From: JBBRCX01 sp038204465
Lineage (GTDB): Bacteria; Planctomycetota; Phycisphaerae; Tepidisphaerales; Tepidisphaeraceae
DNA: 48,208 nt
Assembly (NCBI GenBank): GCA_038204465.1
Contig: JBBRCX010000024.1
Location: forward strand, 1-48,208
Direction: 5' to 3'
In this document: positions 16,767-25,243 of the stretch, piece after piece
How positions within the stretch are numbered: position 1 is the first letter of the stretch
Layout: each line of letters opens with the position of its first letter
Made by a program: the position numbers and the translations under genes
The notes under the pieces: model-generated
Told to the model about the DNA's origin: nothing
Databases searched by the model: none
The model's input: the letters and a program-made list of their open reading frames with translations, nothing else

Positions 16767-17117
16767 ATGTCGGATCTGTTTCGGGTGAGCAGGGAACAGG
16801 CGACTGAGGTCGTCGAGCTCTCGCTCCCCTCGATGCTGGACAGTGCGGAGTTTGATCAGCTGAATGAGGCGATGCTGGCGCTCTTTGGGGGACGCCCCGA
16901 GGGACGATGGGTGCTTGACGTCTCGAGTATTTCGTACGCCGGCAGCGCCCTGCTGGGCTTGATGGTCAATATTCGCCAGAAGATCAAGCAGTCGGGAGGT
17001 CGGCTGGTGCTGTGCGGCCTGTCGCCACGACTCCTGCAGATCTTCCAGACGTGCAGTCTGGAGCGGTTTTTTACCATCACCAGGAATCGACAGGACGCCA
17101 TCGAGGCGCTGCAGTGA
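16767..17117 (+). CDS. STAS-domain protein (anti-sigma factor antagonist-like)
   Basis: A 116-residue single STAS domain. The core reads RWVLDVSSISYAGSALLGLMVNIRQ, with a serine at the place where SpoIIAA-type antagonists are phosphorylated (GSALLG), then GGRLVLCGLSPRLLQIFQ and the C-terminal helix QDAIEAL. Such proteins bind anti-sigma kinases and release a sigma factor, or act in other partner-switching circuits. No kinase or phosphatase partner is adjacent. The start at 16767 (ATG after CCAGG) is chosen over a GTG at 16752. The gene stands between two PEP-CTERM genes, but a regulatory link is only a guess. Confidence 0.82.
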   Translation: MSDLFRVSREQATEVVELSLPSMLDSAEFDQLNEAMLALFGGRPEGRWVLDVSSISYAGSALLGLMVNIRQKIKQSGGRLVLCGLSPRLLQIFQTCSLERFFTITRNRQDAIEALQ

Positions 17118-17253
17118 GGGCATGCTCCGAAAAGGGGCGTCCCATTTTGACGCTAAGATGTGTAAAATAAACACTTATAACTGAATAAGTCACGAAGCTC
17201 ATGTGGGAAATTACATCGAGAATGCGATATGTGAGATAGCAGTCAATTCCGTG

Positions 17254-17281
17254 TTGACAATCGCTTTTTTCGCGTCATGAT
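17254..17281 (+). promoter_or_regulatory. Weak promoter candidate in an AT-richer spacer
   Basis: A consensus TTGACA at 17254-17259 is followed after 16 bases by CATGAT (17276-17281), before the PEP-CTERM gene at 17385. The 267-base gap from 17118 is richer in A and T than its surroundings. It holds no open frame of note. Confidence 0.3.
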
Positions 17282-17384
17282 GGGTTTTGGTGAGTGGGCT
17301 TTAAGGGCGCGCATGGGATGGGCTGTCGGGCTCCCCGCAAAGACCGCTTCGTGCATTAGTTATCTCGCTTCGTGGAGTGGGTAA

Positions 17385-18131
17385 ATGTCAGGACGACACA
17401 GGATCTGCGGTCTGTGTGCGGCTGTGGTTGCTGCTTGCGCGATCCTCGCTTCCGCCAGTAGGGCGAGGGCCGAGGTTGTTGGCCAAATCACCGTTACCGC
17501 CACCCAGCAGAATCTAACCGACTCTTTCACATTCGCCTGGCAGACTTCCGACGATCCAGCGACATACCTCCTGAGCGCCCCGGAGGAGCTCCGCGACGGC
17601 ACGACGCTTCTGGGAACCATCAAGTCGCTGCAAGTGGATATCGATCAGGATCCAGGCGTGCAGCTTAAATTCGCCGTCGATGCAAACGCCTCTCTCACCA
17701 CCTTCACGATTACCTCGTCCACCGTCAGCTTCTCGCCGCTGGTGAATCCCCTCGCCTTTGCCTCCGCGGGCGTAACCGTGACCGACAACGACAGCGACGG
17801 CGCAACCGTGACCGGCCTCGAGCCCGGCGCGAAGGCGTACCGCGCCTTCTACAACGGAAGCACCGATTGGGCATACCTCGTCGCTCCGGTCGTTGCGGGT
17901 ACGGACACCACCAATACGGTGAATGACCGTCAGCCTGCCGGAAATGGTCGTCTTCCGATCATCAACACCGTCAGCAGCATCACATCAGAGTTCAAGTTCA
18001 CCCTTACGGCCAACGACTCGGCCAGCGGGACCAGCCGCTTCGACGTTCAGGGCAACAATGTTCCGGAGCCCGCATCTCTTGGCGTGCTTGGGATTGGGTC
18101 GCTGCTTGCTCTCCGCCGCCGCCGCGCCTGA
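17385..18131 (+). CDS. Secreted PEP-CTERM protein of unknown function
   Basis: A 248-residue protein with a signal peptide (MSGRHRICG, then an alanine-rich core, cleaved near SRARA) and a PEP-CTERM tail (VPEPASLGVLGIGSLLA followed by RRRRA). The middle is a beta-rich, threonine/asparagine-rich domain with no enzyme motif, for example QITVTATQQNLTDSFTFAW, and TVTDNDSDGATVTG. PEP-CTERM proteins are trafficked by EpsH-like exosortases and usually end up at the surface or in the matrix. Partner genes are not adjacent. Function unknown. Confidence 0.85.
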   Translation: MSGRHRICGLCAAVVAACAILASASRARAEVVGQITVTATQQNLTDSFTFAWQTSDDPATYLLSAPEELRDGTTLLGTIKSLQVDIDQDPGVQLKFAVDANASLTTFTITSSTVSFSPLVNPLAFASAGVTVTDNDSDGATVTGLEPGAKAYRAFYNGSTDWAYLVAPVVAGTDTTNTVNDRQPAGNGRLPIINTVSSITSEFKFTLTANDSASGTSRFDVQGNNVPEPASLGVLGIGSLLALRRRRA

Positions 18132-18167
18132 GCGATTGATTCGACGATTTCGCGATATATTTGAGCC

Positions 18168-18196
18168 TGCCGCATGACGGCACGCTTCTCTTTTTG
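18168..18196 (+). terminator. Weak terminator after the PEP-CTERM gene
   Basis: TGCCG (18168-18172) and CGGCA (18178-18182) form a short stem around CATGA, followed by a T-rich CGCTTCTCTTTTT. It lies between convergent genes. Confidence 0.35.
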
Positions 18197-18216
18197 GGTC
18201 GTATATCCGGCACGTT

Positions 18217-19017
18217 CTACGCAGACGTCGTGATGATCGCCGCCATTCGCCCTGTCACGCCTTTTTCCCGGCGATGCGAGAAGAACTCATCGGAATCGCG
18301 ATACGTGCAGCGGTCGGTGGTGTCGATGTTCCCGTCCGAAACACCCGCCTCGATGAGTTGAAGCCTGACCGCCGCCGGCAAGTCGACGGCGCCCTTGCCA
18401 TTCGCGAGCCGTCGCGTTGGCGCCGCTTCTCCGAACACGCTGGCGAAGGCGTCCAATACCTCCGCGCCGACTTCAAATGAATCCGATCCGATGCACGGGC
18501 CGATCGCAGCGATGGGCTCAGCTCTGGCGCCATGATTGCCGCGTTTTAGTTCCGCGATCGCCGCGCCGACTACGCCGGCGACGACGCCGCGCCATCCTGC
18601 ATGAACCGCACCGACGCTTCTTCCGTCGGCGGTGCACAGCAGAATCGGCACGCAATCCGCGACGCGAACGGACATGACTCGCGTTGGGTCATCGCTGAGA
18701 AGTGCGTCGGCTTTTGTTGAATTGTTGAAGTCTTCGCCGCGCACCACCCGAGCGACCACGCTCCCGTGAACCTGGTGCACGCGGCAAAGTTGCCGCCCGC
18801 CGCAGTTCGCCGCCGATTGCAGCCTTCGGTAATTTGCCGCGATATGATCGAGCGCGTCCTGCGCGTCGCATCCGTTGGGATTTCCAAGGTTCAGTGAGTC
18901 GAAGGGCGGCCCGCTTACGCCGCCCAGCCGCGTGCTGAAGGCATGGGGCACCGCGCGCTCGCTCAGCAACGCCGAGGAGTAGAAGACAACTCCGTTTTGT
19001 TCCCGGCGCTGCAGCAT
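18217..19017 (-). CDS. pgeF: Peptidoglycan editing factor / purine nucleoside phosphorylase-like (laccase domain)
   Basis: A 266-residue member of the PgeF/YfiH family (formerly polyphenol oxidase, laccase domain). The metal or active-site residues are in the right contexts: CRVHQVHG, VRVADCVPILL (Cys) and GAVHAGWRG (His). PgeF removes wrong residues from peptidoglycan precursors; homologues show purine nucleoside phosphorylase activity. AFSTRLGGVS near the N-terminus, and IGPCIGSDSFEVG are typical. The start at 19017 has GGAGGG just upstream; an in-frame extension to 19092 looks like spurious translation. It faces away from the prepilin-like genes. Confidence 0.9.
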   Translation of the reverse strand: MLQRREQNGVVFYSSALLSERAVPHAFSTRLGGVSGPPFDSLNLGNPNGCDAQDALDHIAANYRRLQSAANCGGRQLCRVHQVHGSVVARVVRGEDFNNSTKADALLSDDPTRVMSVRVADCVPILLCTADGRSVGAVHAGWRGVVAGVVGAAIAELKRGNHGARAEPIAAIGPCIGSDSFEVGAEVLDAFASVFGEAAPTRRLANGKGAVDLPAAVRLQLIEAGVSDGNIDTTDRCTYRDSDEFFSHRREKGVTGRMAAIITTSA

Positions 19018-19111
19018 AGACCCTCCGTGATTTGTTCGTTGACCAGCGCGGCGCAGCGGCCTAGGCTCCCCGTTCGTTCTTATCGCAGCCATCTTTTAGA
19101 GGAGAAGCCGA

Positions 19112-20119
19112 ATGTCTTCAACGAGTGGCCGTGATCGTGTGGGATTCATGCTGATAGACCTCGTTGTCTTGACGGCAATGACATCACTGCTGTTTGCAGC
19201 GGTGCTCGCCGCGGCGGAGCGTGCCAACGACAACGACAAGAAGGTGCGCTGCGCCAGCACTCTGAAGATGATCGGGCAGGCGATACTGATGTACTCGAAC
19301 GACAACAAGGGCAACTACCCGCGCACGCTCTTTGATGCACAAAACCCGCAAACGGTCAACGCCTTCACTGGTTGGAAGGCCAAGGACCCCTTTGGTCCTG
19401 GCGGGCCACAATCGAATGATGTGACCGCTGCCTTCTATCTCCTTCTGCGGACGCAGGACATCCCTGCTGACCGATTCGTTTGTCCCGAGGGGAAGGCCCG
19501 CCCGCTGGTCTTCAGGAACCCACGCGTTGCCGCTGCCCTGACCGATGACGCGACTACAAAGCAAACGCCTCAAACCAGGCCGCTCGAGCCTGTGGCCGAC
19601 AACGAGACCGAAATCGCCAACTTCCCCAGCATCGACTCATTGGGCTACAGCTATTGCAATCCATATCCAAGCCAGGCAGCCATCGATGCCGGGTTCAAGG
19701 TCAACACGACCCTGCCGGGTGCCTTCGCAGTAGCCGCCGACATCAATCCCGGCGGTGAGAAACTCCTCAAGTTGAAGGAAGATTCGCCGAAGGAAGCGCT
19801 GAAGGACGCGAACAGTCCAAATCATGGCGGCGACGGTCAGAACGTGCTTTATGGTGACGGGCATGTCGAATGGACGGCCACGCCGTTCTGTGGGATGAGC
19901 CGGCCAGACACCAAGGTTCGCGACAACATCTACACGCCGCACGCCGTCGGTGATGCGGCGGCGGCCAAGGCGGGAAGACCCGCCGACAGCGATCCGGTGA
20001 TGGGTCCATCGGCCGACCCGTACGATTCGGTCTTGCTTCCGACCGCGACATTCGGGGAAAAGAAAGACCCGGGACGGGCGGCCAGCGACCCGGGCAGCCT
20101 CAATCAAACCTCGCGGTAG
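19112..20119 (+). CDS. Prepilin-like protein with degenerate N-terminal signal and H-X-DG motif (paralogue 1)
   Basis: A 335-residue protein related to the two genes at 21124 and 22278. The shared block RCASTLKMIGQAILMYSNDNKGNYPRT follows the N-terminal hydrophobic helix directly. The type III signal is altered: it reads GFMLIDLVVL where its paralogues have GFTL(V/I)ELLVV, so the usual Glu at +5 is Asp. The C-terminal half has NHGGDGQNVLYGDGHVEW, a one-residue-longer form of the planctomycete H-X9-DG motif, and the closing YDSVLLP. GGAG upstream supports the ATG. Such proteins are thought to be exported and perhaps processed by prepilin peptidases; role unknown. pgeF diverges from it. Confidence 0.8.
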   Translation: MSSTSGRDRVGFMLIDLVVLTAMTSLLFAAVLAAAERANDNDKKVRCASTLKMIGQAILMYSNDNKGNYPRTLFDAQNPQTVNAFTGWKAKDPFGPGGPQSNDVTAAFYLLLRTQDIPADRFVCPEGKARPLVFRNPRVAAALTDDATTKQTPQTRPLEPVADNETEIANFPSIDSLGYSYCNPYPSQAAIDAGFKVNTTLPGAFAVAADINPGGEKLLKLKEDSPKEALKDANSPNHGGDGQNVLYGDGHVEWTATPFCGMSRPDTKVRDNIYTPHAVGDAAAAKAGRPADSDPVMGPSADPYDSVLLPTATFGEKKDPGRAASDPGSLNQTSR

Positions 20120-20204
20120 CTGGAATTGTCGCTGCCGGGGGGCAGGGTGTCCGCGCCGCGCTGCCGCGCTTCCGCTTTGGCGCGGGGGCGTTTAACTTCT
20201 CGGC

Positions 20205-20747
20205 ATGGCAACTTCCCCGGCACAGAAGATCGCGGTGTTCCCGGGACAGTTCGACCCCATCACGAACGGCCACCTCGATGTGATCCAGCGCGGGGTCGGA
20301 CTGTTCGACGAGCTGATCGTGGCGGTGGGGATCAACCCGGAGAAGCGCGAGTTGTTCACGATCGACGAGCGCGTGCTGATGATCCGCGATCTGCTGAAGG
20401 ACGTCGCTGGGGTGCGCGTGGAAAAGTATTCGGGTCTGACGGTTGACTTCGTCAGGCAAGCCCGGGCGACCGCCATCCTGCGGGGGATTCGCGACGTTTC
20501 GGATCTTCGTTACGAGTTTCAACTGGCGCTGGCGAACCGGGCGGTCGGCGGGGTGGAGACAATCTTCATCATGGCCGGCGATCAATATGCCCTGACCAGC
20601 AGCAGCCTGATTCGCCAGGTGGTCTCGCTGGGCGGGGATGTGCGGCAATTAAAGGCGATCCTGCCGCAGATTGTCATCGAGCGGCTGCGCGAGAAACAGC
20701 AAAAATCGGGTTTTCAGCCCGCGGAGCCGGATGCGCCCGCCACTTAG
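20205..20747 (+). CDS. coaD: Phosphopantetheine adenylyltransferase
   Basis: CoaD (180 residues, slightly longer than usual owing to a tail) transfers AMP from ATP to 4'-phosphopantetheine in the fourth step of coenzyme A synthesis. The nucleotidyltransferase signature is clear: FPGQFDPITNGHLDVIQRG with the HxGH-type site (NGH), VAVGINPEKRELFT, RGIRDVSDLRYEFQLALANR and the ISSTxIR-type TSSSLIRQVVSLGGDV. It sits between two prepilin-like paralogues, with no functional link visible. No Shine-Dalgarno at the ATG. Confidence 0.95.
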   Translation: MATSPAQKIAVFPGQFDPITNGHLDVIQRGVGLFDELIVAVGINPEKRELFTIDERVLMIRDLLKDVAGVRVEKYSGLTVDFVRQARATAILRGIRDVSDLRYEFQLALANRAVGGVETIFIMAGDQYALTSSSLIRQVVSLGGDVRQLKAILPQIVIERLREKQQKSGFQPAEPDAPAT

Positions 20748-21123
20748 CCCATCCATGGCGGCCGCTGCATTCGTTGCAGCCGCGCAAATTCTACTTGCCT
20801 GAACAGCCGCGCGGGGGTACTTTACGCGGGCAATGATAACGGGGGCTCGGATTGGCGATTGGACGAGTTGATGTCAATCACTGCTTCCCCTGTTCGCCCT
20901 CGCCTAATGTTGTCCGAACCCTCCCTGAGACTACCTCGTGAAAGAAAGAGGAAATGATGCGCCGGCGGCGTTCGCCGGCGTTACACACTGCTGCAACGGA
21001 GACCATCGGCGCGGCCGGCCGCAGCTTTCTCAAAGCTGAGTAAACGGCAATCATCTCATCTATCCGATTCCGCCGACCCACGACCGTCTCTGCCCGCAGC
21101 GCTATTCTGAAAGGAGCTTCACA
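20748..21123 (+). other. Intergenic stretch with two hairpins
   Basis: No gene is supported. About 11 bases after coaD is a stem (GCTGCA at 20764, TGCAGC about 20775) within a longer GC palindrome, a weak terminator candidate. A second hairpin, CGCCGGCG (20960-20967) and CGCCGGCG (20973-20980), is stronger and followed by TTAC. The Shine-Dalgarno AAAGGAG for the next gene ends about eight bases before its ATG at 21124. Confidence 0.4.
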
Positions 21124-22026
21124 ATGTTGAAGCATCTTCGTAGCCAGGGGCATTCCCCCAGGTCGAGGGGTTTCACCCTCGTCGAATTGCTGGTCGTGAT
21201 CGGCATTATCGCGCTGCTGATCTCCATCCTGCTGCCTTCGCTCAACCGTGCCCGCGAGCAGGCGAACAAAGTGAAATGCGCGAGCAACCTCAAGCAGATC
21301 GGCAACGCCATCCTGATGTACTCCAACGCCAACAACGGCAACTACCCGAGGACGTACTTCGGCGGCGGCACGACGTTCGTTGCCGATAACACGGGCGCTG
21401 GTACTCCGAACTCGTTCGGCTTGCCGGCGCCTGGTCCCGTGGGCGCGAACAACGTGGGGGCATCATTGTACCTGTTGCTCAAGACGCAGGACCTGACCCC
21501 CGGCGTCTTCAACTGCCCGAGCAGCTCGGGCGAGCCGGACCAGTTCTCTGCGCTTGGTGTTCCCTCGACCAAGGAGAACCAGTCGAACTTCACGGGCGGC
21601 GCCCAGACCGTGTTGCCGAACTGCACCTACAGCTACATCATCCCGTTCCCGGCCCAGGCGGCAATCGACGGCGGCTTCAAGGTGAACACCACCTTGAGTG
21701 CCGAGTTCGCCATTGCAGCCGACATCAATCCCGGTAGCACTGGAGGCACTCCACCCGATACCCTTGCGATGCCCAGCAACTCGGCGCCCAAGGATCTGGC
21801 GAGGACCAACAGCAACAACCACAACGGAGACGGCCAGAACGTCCTCTTTGGGGACTTCCACGTGGATTGGACCACCACTCCGTACGTCGGCATGATGCGC
21901 GACCAAAAGACGTTCAAGGACGACATCTATACTGCCGGCGCTGTAGATGGAACGGGCGGCCTTGGCTTGCCGCAGGACTCGCAGGACTCGGTGCTTGCTC
22001 CTACGGACGATGCTACCGGTCAGTAA
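21124..22026 (+). CDS. Prepilin-like protein with type III signal and H-X-DG-like motif (paralogue 2)
   Basis: A 300-residue protein. The N-terminus is a classical type III signal (SRGFTLVELLVVIGIIALLISILLP after a basic lead), with cleavage expected between G and F and Glu at +5. The shared block CASNLKQIGNAILMYSN follows. In the C-terminal part, NHNGDGQNVLFGDFHVDW corresponds to the H-X9-DG motif but with DF in place of DG. The closing DSVLAPT matches its paralogues. These proteins form large families in planctomycetes (DUF1559-like), with unknown function, probably in the cell envelope. The start is fixed by AAAGGAG. Confidence 0.85.
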   Translation: MLKHLRSQGHSPRSRGFTLVELLVVIGIIALLISILLPSLNRAREQANKVKCASNLKQIGNAILMYSNANNGNYPRTYFGGGTTFVADNTGAGTPNSFGLPAPGPVGANNVGASLYLLLKTQDLTPGVFNCPSSSGEPDQFSALGVPSTKENQSNFTGGAQTVLPNCTYSYIIPFPAQAAIDGGFKVNTTLSAEFAIAADINPGSTGGTPPDTLAMPSNSAPKDLARTNSNNHNGDGQNVLFGDFHVDWTTTPYVGMMRDQKTFKDDIYTAGAVDGTGGLGLPQDSQDSVLAPTDDATGQ

Positions 22027-22054
22027 CCGTGTCTCTGCCGATGCTTTACCAAGT

Positions 22055-22084
22055 GAAGGAGGCCCGCCACGGCGGGCCTCCTTC
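22055..22084 (+). terminator. Strong hairpin after prepilin-like paralogue 2
   Basis: A perfect 14-base inverted repeat (22055-22068 and 22071-22084) with a minimal loop. It reads GAAGGAGGCCCGCC and its complement, followed by GTTTGG. It is the best intrinsic-terminator-like stem on the plus strand here, 29 bases past the stop. Confidence 0.65.
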
Positions 22085-22277
22085 GTTTGGCCTTGTAGAT
22101 GCATTCTTGACGCGGCAGAACCGAGGATTTCAATTGACCAACCGCCGCCTCGGCGGATACCCTATACGGTCACGCCGATGCGCCTGAATGTGCTGGCCGG
22201 CAGTGATTCTCACCTTGAGTACAAGCGTCGCAACGCCCTCACCGGCGGCTCGCGAAGCGATGTTTTAAGGAGCACCT

Positions 22278-23246
22278 GTGAAACAAGCTCAACCTTATTC
22301 ACGCAAAAACCGTGGATTCACCCTGATTGAACTGCTGGTGGTAATCGGGATTATCGCCTTATTGGTCGGGATTCTCCTTCCGGTCTTGAACCGGGCCCGC
22401 GAGGCGGCGAATCGCGTTAAATGCGCCAATAACCTGAAGCAGATTGGGCTCGCCATCGCCATCTACGTCGATAAGCTCGACCCTGAAGGAAAGATCCCGC
22501 GCACGATCTCCGATCAGAGCACGGGACAATTCATCGCGAGCAACCAGGGGTTCGACAAGCCGAATTCATTCGATCCCGCCGTTGGCGTCAATAACGTCAC
22601 GGCTTCGCTGTTCCTGCTGCTGAAGAATGGGGAGCTGACGGCGGGGGTGTTCAACTGCCCAAGCTCCGACACGGTCCCCGAGACATTCGGCCTCGGAAAC
22701 AAGCAGGACCGTTCAAACTTCACCGACATTGGAAAGAACCTGAGCTACAGCTATCTGGTTACTCCCAATCAGAAGGCGATGCAGGGCTTCCGGCCCGGCG
22801 ACGCCTATGCCGGTGGCAGCCAGGTCTTCTACTTCCGACTGAACCCCAGCGGCATGGCCGCGGATTTTGCCATTGCAGCGGACAAGAACCCCGGAAACAC
22901 AGGGGGCAGCAGCGTCAACACGGTGAAGCACGACGCCAGCATCAAGCTGATGAAGAAGGCAAACAGCAAGAACCACGCGGGCGCCGGCCAGAATGTTCTG
23001 TACGGCGATCTGCACGTCGATTGGGTCGTGAGCCCGTTCGTTGGAATGCAGCGGCCGGGCATCAAGTTCAAGGACAACATCTACACTGCGGATCTGAAAT
23101 ACTACGGCTTGTATAACCTGAGGGGACTCCCGCTGAAGTCAATGACGACGGCGGACGACCCCGGCACGTTCAACAAGAATGCGCTGCCGAACGATGCTTT
23201 CGACTCCGTGCTCGCTCCCAGCGCCGGGCCGACCGGGGTCGAATAG
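22278..23246 (+). CDS. Prepilin-like protein with type III signal and H-X-DG-like motif (paralogue 3)
   Basis: A 322-residue protein with a basic lead (KQAQPYSRKNRG), a full type III signal (GFTLIELLVVIGIIALLVG) and the block KCANNLKQIGLAIAIYVD. The C-terminal part has NHAGAGQNVLYGDLHVDW (DL in place of DG) and ends with FDSVLAPSAGPTGVE. It starts at a GTG with AAGGAG five bases upstream. A TTGACC box lies at 22134 but its -10 partner is weak. With its two paralogues it is likely to be secreted through the prepilin or type II route; this is an inference. Confidence 0.85.
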   Translation: MKQAQPYSRKNRGFTLIELLVVIGIIALLVGILLPVLNRAREAANRVKCANNLKQIGLAIAIYVDKLDPEGKIPRTISDQSTGQFIASNQGFDKPNSFDPAVGVNNVTASLFLLLKNGELTAGVFNCPSSDTVPETFGLGNKQDRSNFTDIGKNLSYSYLVTPNQKAMQGFRPGDAYAGGSQVFYFRLNPSGMAADFAIAADKNPGNTGGSSVNTVKHDASIKLMKKANSKNHAGAGQNVLYGDLHVDWVVSPFVGMQRPGIKFKDNIYTADLKYYGLYNLRGLPLKSMTTADDPGTFNKNALPNDAFDSVLAPSAGPTGVE

Positions 23247-23360
23247 TCCGCCAGAGCGGGTCACGGCAACGGGCAGGTCGAATCGGCACGGGAGCGCCGA
23301 CAATGTCTGGTGATGTTGTCGGGCTTCGTGCCCTGAAGATCGATTGGGTATTCTTCGCCA

Positions 23361-23840
23361 ATGGAAGAAATCCTTCCTCCCCAAACCCAGCGCGGGGCCG
23401 GGTTTGAGCTAACCCGGGTGCGCCAGTTCACGATCTTCCTGGATAACCGTGTCGGCCGGCTCGGGGCGCTGGTGCGGACGCTGGAAGAGGGCACCGGCCG
23501 GATCGTCGCCCTGTCGATCGAGGAGTCGGCCGATTCCTCGCTGGTGCGCCTGATCTGCTCGGAGCCCGATCAGTCGCGCGAAGACCTTCGCATCGGCGGT
23601 TTCTCGTTTGGTGAATCCGAGCTGCTTGCGGTTGAGCTTCCCAAGCGCAGCCGCCAGCCCTTGCTGGCGATCTGCTCGGCGCTGCTCGCGGCGGAGATCA
23701 ACATCCACTACGCCTATCCGCTCCTGCTGCGTCCGCGGGGCCCGGCGGTGGCCCTGTACGTGGAGGACCCCACGCTTGCCGCCCAGCTTCTCATTCGCAA
23801 GGGATTCACCCTCATCTCTGAAGAAGACCTCAAGAAATAG
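23361..23840 (+). CDS. ACT-domain protein
   Basis: A 159-residue protein that appears to hold two ACT domains: residues about 20-75 (RQFTIFLDNRVGRLGALVRTLEEGTGRIVALSIEE) and about 85-150 (AICSALLAAEINIHYAYPLLLRPRGPAVALYVED). ACT domains bind amino acids and regulate enzymes. With no catalytic domain fused, this may be a regulatory subunit or a free sensor. No amino-acid biosynthesis gene is adjacent (lysA is 14 kb away), so the ligand is unknown. It ends convergent with the next gene. Confidence 0.78.
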   Translation: MEEILPPQTQRGAGFELTRVRQFTIFLDNRVGRLGALVRTLEEGTGRIVALSIEESADSSLVRLICSEPDQSREDLRIGGFSFGESELLAVELPKRSRQPLLAICSALLAAEINIHYAYPLLLRPRGPAVALYVEDPTLAAQLLIRKGFTLISEEDLKK

Positions 23841-23880
23841 CTGCAGCGAGATGTCGGTGATGTGACGCCCTGGGCGAACC

Positions 23881-24624
23881 TCAAGCGGAAGGGCGCGACT
23901 CTGGCAGCGTGATGATCAACCGCTCCTTCCGTCCCTTCGGCACGTGAACGCCCCCGAGGGCCGGGGTCCATTTCAATTTCTCAGTCGCTTCACGAAATGC
24001 CGCTCGGGTCTTGAATCGCTCGCGGCGCAGCACCTTGTTCTGCTGCGACACGGCTTCCCATCCGCCGTACTGGTTCTTGAAGTACCAGACCTCAATTCGC
24101 CAGACGATTTCTTCGCCGCTGTTCCCGTAGAACTCCTTGTCGCGCAGCAGGCGCACCAATCCAACCGCCCGATCGTGATCGCCGCTGAGCGAGAGGATTT
24201 CGTTCTTGTTGTAGAAGCGCGGGATATCGGAGACGAGGGAGTTGATCTGCTTGCGGTCTTCGTCGCTCGGTTCGCCCGCGTCCTTCTTCGCGGGCTCCAG
24301 GTCATACCAGGCCAGGTCGACGCCCTGCAGGATCGTTCCGTCGTCGAGAGTGACGCGCACGTCGTACGCGGTGTCGGTGAGGAGGTTGTCGAAGTGGATG
24401 ACTTGGCCGTCGATCTTCCCGGGGGTCTCCAGCTTCAAAGCAGGCGCCGTCGCCACCGCTGATTTCGCCTTCGCATCCTTTGGCAGGCGGACGTCAAATC
24501 CAACTCCGTCAGCGGCGAACGCGCCGCGCGAAAGCAGGACGAAAAGCATTGCGGAGAAAATCGCGGGCGCAGGATGGTTTTGCCTTGCGCGGCACCGGGG
24601 CACGGTCGGGGAGCGGTTGGTCAC
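23881..24624 (-). CDS. Secreted hypothetical protein
   Basis: A 247-residue protein with an N-terminal signal peptide (a hydrophobic core PAIFSAMLFVLLS, cleaved near AFAADG). The rest is a mixed domain with GVGFDVRLPKDAKAK, an NLLTDTAYDVRVTLDDGTILQG segment and a later NKNEILSLSGDHDRAVGLVRL part. No family is recognised. The start is taken as GTG at 24624, which has GAGG five bases upstream; the frame remains open to a TTG at 24699, and an internal ATG lies at 24549. Convergent with the ACT gene. Function unknown, probably periplasmic. Confidence 0.65.
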   Translation of the reverse strand: MTNRSPTVPRCRARQNHPAPAIFSAMLFVLLSRGAFAADGVGFDVRLPKDAKAKSAVATAPALKLETPGKIDGQVIHFDNLLTDTAYDVRVTLDDGTILQGVDLAWYDLEPAKKDAGEPSDEDRKQINSLVSDIPRFYNKNEILSLSGDHDRAVGLVRLLRDKEFYGNSGEEIVWRIEVWYFKNQYGGWEAVSQQNKVLRRERFKTRAAFREATEKLKWTPALGGVHVPKGRKERLIITLPESRPSA

Positions 24625-24706
24625 TGGTTCCTCGGCATGACTACCGGGTGGAAAGAGGGTTGATGATACCGCGCGCAAGGATGCTGGCCTCCGCTGCAAA
24701 CGAGAA

Positions 24707-24726
24707 TGCCCGGCGATCGCCGGGCA
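24707..24726 (-). terminator. Terminator of the rplM-rpsI operon
   Basis: A perfect 20-base palindrome reading TGCCCGGCGA and its complement lies 30 bases past the rpsI stop. On the minus strand it is followed by TTCTCGTTT. This suits an intrinsic terminator for the ribosomal-protein transcript. Confidence 0.6.
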
Positions 24727-24756
24727 CTTGTCGGCTGTTGAAATCCCGGGAAAGCG

Positions 24757-25218
24757 TTACCGCTTGGAGAACTGGAACCGCCGGCGGGCGCCGCGCTGGC
24801 CATACTTCTTGCGTTCCTTCATCCGGCTGTCGCGGGTGAGGAAGCCGGCGTTTCGCAGCGGCACTTCGAGGCTGTTGTCGTATTTCGCCAGGGCACGCCC
24901 GAGGCCCATGACGATCGCCCCGGTCTGGCCCGAGGGCCCGCCGCCGTCGGCACGCACCAAAACGTCCATCTTGCCGCCGGTGTTGGTCACTTCCAAAGGA
25001 CCGAAAATAGACTTGCGGTCGCGTTCGCCGGTGAAATAGTCGTTCAAGGTTTTGCCGTTCACTTCGACCTTGCCGGTGCCCGGCGCAATGCGCACGCGGG
25101 CGACAGCGCTCTTGCGCCGGCCAACGCCCCAGGTGTAAGTGGGTTTGGGCGCCTTCGGCTCCGTCGCCGTCGCGCTATCGGTGGTGGTGTTGGTCTGCTC
25201 GTTGTCTTGCTCGGCCAT
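24757..25218 (-). CDS. rpsI: 30S ribosomal protein S9
   Basis: S9 of the small ribosomal subunit (153 residues; the first ~30 are an acidic, threonine-rich lead). TWGVGRRKSAVARVRI, GKVEVNGKTLNDYF, GGGPSGQTGAIVMGLGRAL and the conserved end RMKERKKYGQRGARRRFQFSKR are all present; the terminal SKR contacts the P-site tRNA. It follows rplM in the standard L13-S9 operon with a 25-base gap. The ATG at 25218 is preferred to an in-frame TTG at 25230. Confidence 0.97.
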   Translation of the reverse strand: MAEQDNEQTNTTTDSATATEPKAPKPTYTWGVGRRKSAVARVRIAPGTGKVEVNGKTLNDYFTGERDRKSIFGPLEVTNTGGKMDVLVRADGGGPSGQTGAIVMGLGRALAKYDNSLEVPLRNAGFLTRDSRMKERKKYGQRGARRRFQFSKR

Positions 25219-25243
25219 GAGAGGTCTCAACCTGGAATTTCGA

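Noticed and set aside
20878..21153. A 91-codon minus-strand frame upstream of prepilin-like paralogue 2
   Set aside because: Overlaps the Shine-Dalgarno and start of that gene and contains a hairpin; no domain.
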